The position numbers and the translations under genes were made by a program. Shown in pieces: positions 8,244 to 14,580 of a stretch of 41,575 bases of DNA. Every line of letters starts with the position of its first letter. Within the stretch, counting starts at the first letter, position 1. The notes below the pieces were generated by a model. It had not been told where the DNA came from and ran no database searches. It saw nothing but the letters and a program-made list of their open reading frames with translations. The DNA is from Leptolyngbya sp. FACHB-60 (lineage in GTDB: Bacteria > Cyanobacteriota > Cyanobacteriia > Phormidesmidales > Phormidesmidaceae), in the NCBI RefSeq assembly GCF_014695775.1, contig NZ_JACJOX010000019.1, positions 1-41,575 on the forward strand. Direction: 5' to 3'.

Positions 8244-8654
8244 TTACCCCATCAACATAACGGTATCCAGCACGTGAATGATGCCGTTGTCGGCCTCAAT
8301 GTCGGCGGCGAGCACCGTAGCATTTTTTACCTCGAACGCCTCATCATCAAAAGGGCTGTGGATGGGGATAGGCGCACCTTCGAGAGAATCCACTGTGCCG
8401 AGTTGGATCAATTCATCCTTGGTATATTTGCCCGCCACCACATGAAACTTGAGAATGCGGCCCAGCTGGGGCGGATTTTGCACCAGGGTTTGCACGGTGC
8501 CGGGGGGCAGCTTGGCAAAGGCGGCATCATTCGGCGCAAAGACCGTAAACGGGCCAGGGCTTTGCAGCGCTTCGACCAACCCTGCGGCCTGAACGGCGGC
8601 GACTAGGGTGGAGAAACCTTCGGTGTTGACAGCGATATCGACGATGGTAGGCAT
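8244..8654 (-). CDS. cupS: CupS-type fasciclin-domain subunit of the NDH-1MS CO2-uptake complex
   Basis: A 136-residue single fasciclin domain: [17 protein letters not shown] start, [17 protein letters not shown] core, [15 protein letters not shown], and a [14 protein letters not shown] end. Fasciclin proteins are common, but the position directly after cupA in an ndhF3-ndhD3-cupA cluster matches the known gene order of cupS, whose product has a fasciclin-like fold and sits on CupA at the thylakoid membrane. The reading frame continues upstream to 8774, but that extension only translates a tandem DNA repeat (Pro/His/Ser/Thr-rich), so I place the start at the ATG at 8654, where the conserved domain begins. 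No signal peptide is seen, as expected for a cytoplasmic-face subunit. Confidence 0.85.
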   Translation of the reverse strand: MPTIVDIAVNTEGFSTLVAAVQAAGLVEALQSPGPFTVFAPNDAAFAKLPPGTVQTLVQNPPQLGRILKFHVVAGKYTKDELIQLGTVDSLEGAPIPIHSPFDDEAFEVKNATVLAADIEADNGIIHVLDTVMLMG

Positions 8655-8676
8655 GGGGGTGGATGGGTGAGGGGTG

Positions 8677-8740
8677 GATGGGTGACAGGGTGACAGGGTA
8701 GATGGGTGACAGGGTGACAGGGTAGATGGGTGACAGGGTG
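8677..8740. repeat. 24-bp direct tandem repeat between cupA and cupS
   Basis: The unit GATGGGTGACAGGGTGACAG plus GGTA is present at 8677-8700 and 8701-8724, with a partial third copy at 8725-8740. Degenerate GGATGGGTGA units flank it on both sides (about 8660-8798). The array lies in the cupA-cupS gap and includes the region where a cupS ribosome binding site would be. Confidence 0.85.
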
Positions 8741-8798
8741 GATCGGTGACAGGGTGATCAGGACGCTGACTCATCCACCCATCTACTCATCCACCCAT

Positions 8799-10094
8799 CT
8801 ACCGATAGTCCTGCCGCTGAACATCGCGCAGTCGAGCTTCAGGGCGCACAAAGCGATCCATCTGGGCCTCGAAGAATTGGCGGTTGGCCATCAGGTGGCG
8901 AGGGTTTTGATCATCTAGGGGGTAGAGCAGCGCCGCCCGCAGGGCCTGAATCACCGCTGAGGTGACGTTGTACATCGATCGCTGAAAGGTGATCCCCAGC
9001 TGAATCAGCATGTCGTCTTCGCCACGACAGTGCTGCTGGTAATACTCCAATAGGTAGGGCGGCAAAAAGTGGAGCATGTCCTGCATCAACAGGGTGGGGG
9101 GAATGCCCGCGCTGCCCACGGGGAAAACATCGGCGTAGAGAATGCCGTAGTGGAAGTCGTTTTGATCCTGGGGCACCTGCCCAGCTTGAGCGTTGTAGGA
9201 TTTGGTGCCTCGGAAGGGGGCGGTGCGGTAAAACACGGCTTCGACGTAGGGTAAAGCCGCTTCATAAAGCCAGGTAAACCCGCAGGATTTGGGGATCAGC
9301 TCGAAGCATTCGTCGCCCACATAGACGTGGTGGTAGATGGGCCGACCGGCCACGGCAAAAATGCCGTTGACCAAAAAGTCCATGGCGGCGGGCACGCCCG
9401 CAAAGCCACCTTCGTCGTAGATGTCGCTCATCTCAAAGAAGACCGGAGCCATCACTTCCCAAAACAGACCGAGGTTGGAATAGTAGGAGAGCTCACGGCA
9501 CTTTTCGTAAAACATTTCGGGGAAGAGTTTGTGCAGCCCCAGCATGGCGGGGTTGCCCTTGAAATAGGCGCGAATGGCGCGATCGCACGCCACCTTATAT
9601 TCCTCTGTGTACAAATAGTCATTGAACCGCCCGCCCATATCCTGGTGCCAAAGCATGGCTTGCATACAGGCTTCGGCAAACTCCATGTTGACGCGATCGT
9701 GCCAGAGGTGAAGAAACAGCTTCGGCAGCTTGCGTTTCGTCTCCCCCTTGGCCATGAACTCCAGCAGTTCTGGGTGGGCTGTGGCCTCGCCCCGCCAGAT
9801 CCGTAGATCCGCTGTATCCCCGGCATAGTGGTTAGGCAGATCTAGATATTCTTGGGGCAAGAAATATTTAAAGGCCGGTATCGGATTCAAAAATACCCGC
9901 TCGGCAATGTAGAGCAGGTCACGCCAGTAAAAATCCATCGGCACGGCGTAGGCCTTGTAGATACCGATGATCTGCATCAGGTTTTCCGGCGTGTCGGGCA
10001 GCATCGAGCCACCTGCCTCTAGCCGGTGAATCACGTCGGCGTGGGGGTGGGTGGAGGGGGGAATCAGGGTTTGGGGTTGGGTAAGGGTGGGCAT
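8799..10094 (-). CDS. cupA: CO2 hydration protein CupA (ChpY/ChpX family)
   Basis: The hydrating cap of the NDH-1MS complex: it converts CO2 to bicarbonate on the cytoplasmic side of the thylakoid, driven by NDH-1 electron flow and proton pumping. The 431-residue sequence is the typical length and has the family blocks AVPMDFYWRDLLYIAER, KLFLHLWHDRVNMEFAEA, FKGNPAMLGLHKLFPEMF and a C-terminal FHYGILYADVFPVGSAGIP. The His129/His132/Arg134 cluster in LHLWHDR lies where I recall zinc ligands being reported for CupA. The choice of CupA over CupB rests on the neighbours: ndhF and ndhD of the D3/F3 type upstream and cupS downstream. It is separated from ndhD3 by a Nudix gene on the other strand, so it may need its own promoter in 10095-10200. 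Confidence 0.9.
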   Translation of the reverse strand: MPTLTQPQTLIPPSTHPHADVIHRLEAGGSMLPDTPENLMQIIGIYKAYAVPMDFYWRDLLYIAERVFLNPIPAFKYFLPQEYLDLPNHYAGDTADLRIWRGEATAHPELLEFMAKGETKRKLPKLFLHLWHDRVNMEFAEACMQAMLWHQDMGGRFNDYLYTEEYKVACDRAIRAYFKGNPAMLGLHKLFPEMFYEKCRELSYYSNLGLFWEVMAPVFFEMSDIYDEGGFAGVPAAMDFLVNGIFAVAGRPIYHHVYVGDECFELIPKSCGFTWLYEAALPYVEAVFYRTAPFRGTKSYNAQAGQVPQDQNDFHYGILYADVFPVGSAGIPPTLLMQDMLHFLPPYLLEYYQQHCRGEDDMLIQLGITFQRSMYNVTSAVIQALRAALLYPLDDQNPRHLMANRQFFEAQMDRFVRPEARLRDVQRQDYR

Positions 10095-10126
10095 AGGGGT
10101 AGAGGAGTAAGGGCGTTATGAATGTT

Positions 10127-10200
10127 TAGTTGTGAGTTTTGAATTAGATTTGTTCCAGGAAGAACTAAGAATTAAACCCTCAAAATTCAAAACTTTCGAC
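10127..10200. repeat. AT-rich GAGTTTTGA-type imperfect palindrome (copy 1)
   Basis: TGAGTTTTGAATT (from 10132) is followed after about 40 bases by CAAAATTCAAAACTTTCG (ending near 10198). The halves are complementary in part. The same element type occurs at 12250-12327 and 27710-27780. It extends the Nudix reading frame upstream artificially to a GTG at 10132. Confidence 0.55.
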
Positions 10201-10629
10201 ATGGGTAAAAAAGCACGAATTCGGCCAATTTCGATCTGTCTGCTGCGGCGGGGCGAGGAGATTCTTGTCCACGAAGCCTACGACTCAGTAAAAGAGCGGG
10301 GTTTTGCGCGCCCTCTGGGGGGCGGCATTGACTTTGGCGAAACCGGTGCGGCGGCGGCGATTCGCGAAATCAAGGAAGAGCTGGGGGCCGACATTACCGA
10401 GGTTGAGTTGCTGGGCATCGTGGAAAACATCTTTGTCTATGAGGACAAGCCAGGGCACGAAATCGTGTTTGTCTACGATGGGCGGTTTGTGGATCAGTCG
10501 CTCTATGGGCAGGAAAGCCTTGATGTAGTAGAGGGAAAGCGGCAGTTTAAGGCAGTTTGGCGATCGCCCGCAGCCCTCCGCAATGGCCCCCACCGCCTAG
10601 TTCCCGAACAAATCTGGGATTTCCTCTGA
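10201..10629 (+). CDS. Nudix hydrolase
   Basis: A 142-residue protein whose Nudix box is complete: GGGIDFGE, then TGAAAAIREIKEELGA, matching G-x5-E-x7-REUxEExGU. It would hydrolyse a nucleoside diphosphate linked to another group; the substrate cannot be read. The beta strand ARIRPISICLLRRG precedes the box, as in ADP-ribose/NTP-type members. I start at the ATG at 10201 because the upstream 23 codons lie inside a dispersed AT-rich repeat. It lies on the opposite strand inside the ndhF3-ndhD3-cupA-cupS cluster and converges with ndhD3 (48 bases between stops), so it is likely an independent insertion, not part of the CO2-uptake system. Confidence 0.85.
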   Translation: MGKKARIRPISICLLRRGEEILVHEAYDSVKERGFARPLGGGIDFGETGAAAAIREIKEELGADITEVELLGIVENIFVYEDKPGHEIVFVYDGRFVDQSLYGQESLDVVEGKRQFKAVWRSPAALRNGPHRLVPEQIWDFL

Positions 10630-10677
10630 TTTCAACCGATCACCCGTAGAGGCTGCGTTGGCCTATGGGGTTCTGGG

Positions 10678-12243
10678 TCACAGCAGTGGAGGGAGTGTGG
10701 CGACGGGGAAAGCGATCGCGGCTTCGGGTTGAACCTCATCGGGGATCTGCTGAATGTCCTCATTAGCGACGACCTTGGTGGTCATGATAGGAATATTAGC
10801 CACCATCAAGCTGGCGGTAGGTTCGCCCCACTTCACCAGCCAGTTGGGCTGAATGCCAAGGAAGAGAATCAGACTCGCCAGCACATAGGCGGGCAGCTTT
10901 TCGGAAAAGGTGACTTTGGGAAAGTAGGCGATCGCATTGTCTAGCCGCCCAAAACAGGTGCGGTTGAGCAAAATCACGAAGTACACCGCCGTCAGGCCCG
11001 TGCCAATTACCCCCAGCAGGGTCTGCACTGGGTAGGCCGCATAGCTGCCCTGGAACACCAAAAATTCGGTCACAAACCCCACCAGTCCGGGGATGCCGGC
11101 GCTAGCCATGCCCCCCAGCACCAGCAACGCGCTGACCATGGGCAGCCCCCGCACTGGGTTCATTAGCCCGTTGAGCACATCTAGGTTGCGGGTGCCGACC
11201 TTGGTTTCGATCACCCCCACCAGATGAAACAGAATCGCCAGAATCAGACCGTGGGAGACCATTTGGCTGAGAGCCCCGGTCAGCGCCAGGTCGGTCATTG
11301 CCGCGCCGCCCAGCAGCACGTAGCCCATGTGGCCGATCGAGCTATAGGCCACCATGCGCTTGATGTCTTTTTGAGCGATCGCCGTCACCGCCCCATAGAG
11401 CACACTCACCGCTGCCCACCCCGCCAGGTAGGGCGAAAACTGCGCCCAGGCATCGGGGAACAGCCCCAGGCCAAAGCGAAACAGCCCATAGGTGCCCAGC
11501 TTGGCCAGCACCCCACCCAGCATCATCGCCACCGGGGTCGAGGCCGACACATAGGTATCAGGCAACCAGGTGTGAAACGGCACCAAGGGAATTTTGATGC
11601 CAAAGGCCACCAGCAACAGCCCCAGCAGCACTCCCTGCCACACCATTGGCAGGTCATGGCCCATCACGGCGTAATAGGTAAAGTCTTTCGCGCCGCTGAG
11701 CCAGACCGTGCCCAAAAATCCGGCCAGCATCAGCGCTCCCGACAGCGCCGTGTAAAGCAAAAACTTGGTGGCCGCATAGGCTTTCTTCTCGCCCCCCCAG
11801 ATGGCAATCAGCAGATATAGCGGCACCAGCTCAATCTCGTAGAGCAAGAAGAACAGCATCAGGTTCTGGGCCACAAAGGCCCCCGCCACCCCGCTGCTCA
11901 CCAGCAGCATCAAGCTGTAAAAGAGTCGGGGCCGCTCAATGGTTGGATCACTGCTCCAAATGGCGATCCAGGTGATCAGGCTGTTCAGGGCCACCATCAG
12001 CAGCGAGAGGCCATCCAGGCTGAGTTCGTAGTTGAGCCCCAGGGCGGGTAGCCAGGGCAAAAATTCGTGGAACTGAAAGCCGCCAAAAGCCAGGTCAAAC
12101 TGGGTAAACAGCCAGAGAGTCCACAGCAGGGCAGCCCCGGAGGCGATCAGGGCACCGTAGCGGGCCTTCTGGCTGGAGAGGCCGGGCCAAAGGGAGATGG
12201 CGATCGCGCCGAGGAGAGGAATTAGGAGGAGGGGGGTAAGCAT
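10678..12243 (-). CDS. ndhD3: NDH-1 subunit 4, NdhD3 type (CO2 uptake)
   Basis: Antiporter-like proton-pumping subunit of the thylakoid NDH-1 complex; the D3 isoform is used with NdhF3, CupA and CupS in the inducible NDH-1MS form. The 521-residue product is a polytopic membrane protein with the conserved NuoM/MrpD blocks FFLLYEIELVPLYLLIAIWGG, PLVPFHTWLPDTYVSASTP, and IAQKDIKRMVAYSSIGHMGY. The frame runs upstream to 12318, but that part is translated AT-rich repeat (Asn/Ser/Lys-rich), so the ATG at 12243 (MLTPLLLIPLLGAI) is the likely start. The gap to ndhF3 is 87 bases and is filled by the repeat. Isoform assignment is by gene context rather than by alignment. Confidence 0.9.
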   Translation of the reverse strand: MLTPLLLIPLLGAIAISLWPGLSSQKARYGALIASGAALLWTLWLFTQFDLAFGGFQFHEFLPWLPALGLNYELSLDGLSLLMVALNSLITWIAIWSSDPTIERPRLFYSLMLLVSSGVAGAFVAQNLMLFFLLYEIELVPLYLLIAIWGGEKKAYAATKFLLYTALSGALMLAGFLGTVWLSGAKDFTYYAVMGHDLPMVWQGVLLGLLLVAFGIKIPLVPFHTWLPDTYVSASTPVAMMLGGVLAKLGTYGLFRFGLGLFPDAWAQFSPYLAGWAAVSVLYGAVTAIAQKDIKRMVAYSSIGHMGYVLLGGAAMTDLALTGALSQMVSHGLILAILFHLVGVIETKVGTRNLDVLNGLMNPVRGLPMVSALLVLGGMASAGIPGLVGFVTEFLVFQGSYAAYPVQTLLGVIGTGLTAVYFVILLNRTCFGRLDNAIAYFPKVTFSEKLPAYVLASLILFLGIQPNWLVKWGEPTASLMVANIPIMTTKVVANEDIQQIPDEVQPEAAIAFPVATLPPLL

Positions 12244-12249
12244 GGAAGT

Positions 12250-12327
12250 CAAGAAGAGTTTTGAGTTTTGAGTTTTAAGTTTTGAGTTTGAATTCAACAT
12301 TAAGAACTCAAAACTCAAAACTTTCGT
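12250..12327. repeat. AT-rich GAGTTTTGA-type imperfect palindrome (copy 2), ndhF3-ndhD3 gap
   Basis: Three or four TTTTGAG/TTTTAAG units (12255-12285) face AACTCAAAACTCAAAACTTT (12302-12321), giving a hairpin of about 20 pairs with a short loop around TTGAATTCAA. It fills nearly the whole space between ndhF3 and ndhD3, so it must be transcribed and could act on mRNA stability or coupling. Confidence 0.7.
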
Positions 12328-12330
12328 GAT

Positions 12331-14184
12331 CTAGAACAGCGCCGCTAGCGCCTGCCAGTTCATCAAAATCCCGAGCCCAGCAACGCCCAGGGCAATGGTG
12401 AGCACGTAGAACTGAAACTGCCCGGTGTTGCCATATTTGAGGGTTTCGCCACTGAAGAGCGAGGCCAAGCCGACGGCATTAACCAGGCCATCGACCACGT
12501 AGCGATCGAGCCAGTCGGTCATGCGCGACAGCACATCTACCCCCAATACAAAGGTGTTGCGGTAGAGCTTGGGGGTGTAGAAGTCGTAGGCCAGCAGGTT
12601 TTGCAGGGGCTTTTGAATCAGCTTGCTCGGGTCTTCAACCATGCGGTTGACGTAGAGCAGGGTACCGACCGCCGCACCGAGAATGCTCGACCAGGTGAGC
12701 AGCAGAGCCATGTCTTGGCTCACCTCAGCCCAGGCGGGCAGCAGGTTGAACTGGGCCATGACCAACGGCAGGTGCAGGGCGAAACCAGCGACGATCGCCA
12801 GCGGCAGCACAATGAACCAGATCGGCTCGGGCGATCGTATCGTCATCTGCTGGGTCTTGCCCGCAAAGATCAGACCCAGCAGCCGGGCTAAGCTAAAGGC
12901 CATCAGCCAGTTCACTAGCAGCACGATCGCGACCAGCAGACCACGATCGCTATGCCAGAGGCCAGACACCAGCGAGAGCATGGCCCAAAACCCACCCAGG
13001 GGAGGCAGGGCCACCAGGCTAACGGCACCCGTAATCATGGCGATCGCGGTCACGGGGCGACGGCCCCACAGCCCGCCCATTTGGGTTAGGTCTTGGGTGG
13101 TGATATTGATAATGATGGAGCCTGCGCCCATGACCAGAGCCGCCATGCCCAGGGCGTAGATCAGGGCCAACAGCAAGGCAGCACCGGGTTGGTGAGCGCC
13201 GAGGGCGATAAACATCAGCCCCATGTAGGCGCTGCTTAGGTACGAGAGCACCCGCTTGATGTCGATTTGGGCCGCAGAGATCAGCGTTGCGCCGATCGCC
13301 GTCACCGCTCCCACCGCAATGGCAAAGGCCGAGGCCGTCGGTGACAGGGCAATCACGGGCTCCATCTCCACCAGCACCCAGATGCCGGTCGTGACGACCA
13401 CCGAGTTGCGCAAAATGGTGCTGGGCAGCGGCCCTTCCATTGCCTCATCCAGCCACAGGTGCAAAGGGAACTGGGCGCATTTGCTCATCGGGCCAGCAAT
13501 CAGGCCAATGCCAATCAGCGTGATCAAACCAGGATCCACATTTGCGGTTTGAGCCCAGGCCGCTAGCTCCCGAAAGTCCCAGGTGTGGGCGAGGGGGTAG
13601 ATGGCTAGCACTGCCATCAGCAGCACCAGATCGCCCACCCGCTTCGTCAAAAACGCGTCTCGTGCCCCGGTCACCACTAGGGATTGGTTGTACCAAAAGC
13701 CCACTAGCAGGTAGGTACCCAGGGTCAAAATCTCCAGCAGCATGTAGGCAAACAGCAGGGAGTTACACAGCACCAGAGCACAGAGGCCGGCCTCAAACAG
13801 GGCCATCATGGCAAAAAAACGACCCCAGCCCCAATCCATCTCCAGGTAGCCCACCGCGTAGATCTGGGCCATCAGGTTTAGCCCGGCAATCAGCACACAG
13901 GCCCCAAGGGTAATCAGCGACGCCTCTAGAGGAATAGCCAGACTTAGCCCCGCCACATCTAGCCAGGGGGCAAAGAAAAATTGAGGCGACGACTTCCCCC
14001 AGAGGGCCAAAAATGCCAGCAGGCTGTGAACCAGGGCCGTCACCGTCATTACGATATTGATGTACCCCGCCGGGCGCGGCCCAGTGCGACGAATAAAGGC
14101 CGGTGACCAGGGAATAGTCAGCAGCGCCCCGAGCAAGGGGTATAGGGGAATTAGCCAGCTGGTTTGGGCAATAATTGGAGTCAT
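12331..14184 (-). CDS. ndhF3: NDH-1 subunit 5, NdhF3 type (CO2 uptake)
   Basis: Distal antiporter-like subunit of NDH-1MS, with many transmembrane helices and the long lateral helix typical of NuoL/NdhF. Recognisable blocks include LEMDWGWGRFFAMMALFEAG, KCAQFPLHLWLDEAMEGPLPST (the quinone-side proton channel region), AAQIDIKRVLSYLSSAYMGLM and a C-terminal DFYTPKLYRNTFVLGVDVLS. Length is 617 residues from the ATG at 14184, which is preceded by GAGG about 12 bases upstream. An in-frame ATG at 14205 would add seven residues, but the family normally begins close to the first helix (SWLIPLYPLLGALLTIPWSP). First gene of the leftward CO2-uptake cluster; the operator-like dyads at 14279 and 14404 lie upstream. 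Confidence 0.92.
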   Translation of the reverse strand: MTPIIAQTSWLIPLYPLLGALLTIPWSPAFIRRTGPRPAGYINIVMTVTALVHSLLAFLALWGKSSPQFFFAPWLDVAGLSLAIPLEASLITLGACVLIAGLNLMAQIYAVGYLEMDWGWGRFFAMMALFEAGLCALVLCNSLLFAYMLLEILTLGTYLLVGFWYNQSLVVTGARDAFLTKRVGDLVLLMAVLAIYPLAHTWDFRELAAWAQTANVDPGLITLIGIGLIAGPMSKCAQFPLHLWLDEAMEGPLPSTILRNSVVVTTGIWVLVEMEPVIALSPTASAFAIAVGAVTAIGATLISAAQIDIKRVLSYLSSAYMGLMFIALGAHQPGAALLLALIYALGMAALVMGAGSIIINITTQDLTQMGGLWGRRPVTAIAMITGAVSLVALPPLGGFWAMLSLVSGLWHSDRGLLVAIVLLVNWLMAFSLARLLGLIFAGKTQQMTIRSPEPIWFIVLPLAIVAGFALHLPLVMAQFNLLPAWAEVSQDMALLLTWSSILGAAVGTLLYVNRMVEDPSKLIQKPLQNLLAYDFYTPKLYRNTFVLGVDVLSRMTDWLDRYVVDGLVNAVGLASLFSGETLKYGNTGQFQFYVLTIALGVAGLGILMNWQALAALF

Positions 14185-14278
14185 AGACGAGGCATCCTCG
14201 GGCAAAAGGACAGCGAAAGCATTACCTGGCAGGGGTTGGCGGCGGTTTTAATCCCCGATATTGGTCACCCAGGACAAG

Positions 14279-14294
14279 ATTGACAAAGGTCAAT
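14279..14294. promoter_or_regulatory. Perfect ATTGAC-N4-GTCAAT dyad upstream of ndhF3
   Basis: ATTGAC (14279-14284) and GTCAAT (14289-14294) form a perfect inverted repeat around AAAG, about 95 bases upstream of ndhF3. The size and AT-N-AT shape suit a LysR-type regulator. ndhF3 clusters are known to be controlled by NdhR/CcmR, so this is a candidate operator; the link to that protein is inferred. Confidence 0.45.
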
Positions 14295-14403
14295 TGGATC
14301 GCTAGCTGAATAGACCTGGGCCTATTTTCAATAGAGTTTAGCCAATGCCTGACCCAAAAAGAAAGGGGTAAATTGATTGAATACTATTTGTTTTTTGTTT
14401 CTG

Positions 14404-14419
14404 ATTGATAATTTTCAAT
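14404..14419. promoter_or_regulatory. Second dyad ATTGA-N6-TCAAT in the ndhF3 upstream region
   Basis: ATTGA (14404-14408) and TCAAT (14415-14419) form an inverted repeat, about 220 bases upstream of ndhF3 and 160 bases before the divergent gene at 14581. It shares the ATTGA/TCAAT core of the dyad at 14279. The surrounding 14185-14580 gap of 396 bases holds no gene that I can see; both divergent promoters should be in it. Confidence 0.35.
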
Positions 14420-14580
14420 AATGCTTGTCTGGTTTACTACTTTACTCCCCTAGCTTCTCACCAAAAACATCCTGACGTCGCGATCGCTTCTCGAAGAGTA
14501 AACCAGTAGCGATGCAGCCCCCTTGACGCCCCCTCAGGCATCGCCACGCCTCAGCGGTTTTAGTCATCAGGGGAAACAAC

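Noticed and set aside
8677..8740. CRISPR-like array
   Set aside because: The units are directly adjacent without unique spacers, and no cas gene is in the window.
8655..8774. 40-residue N-terminal extension of CupS rich in Pro/His/Ser/Thr
   Set aside because: It translates the 24-base tandem repeat; the conserved fasciclin domain starts at 8654.
10132..10200. GTG start extending the Nudix protein by 23 residues
   Set aside because: It lies inside a dispersed AT-rich repeat, and the ATG at 10201 directly precedes the fold.
11224..11820. Rightward 198-codon frame rich in Gln/His/Arg
   Set aside because: Antisense of ndhD3; composition is the shadow of hydrophobic codons and no start signal is present.
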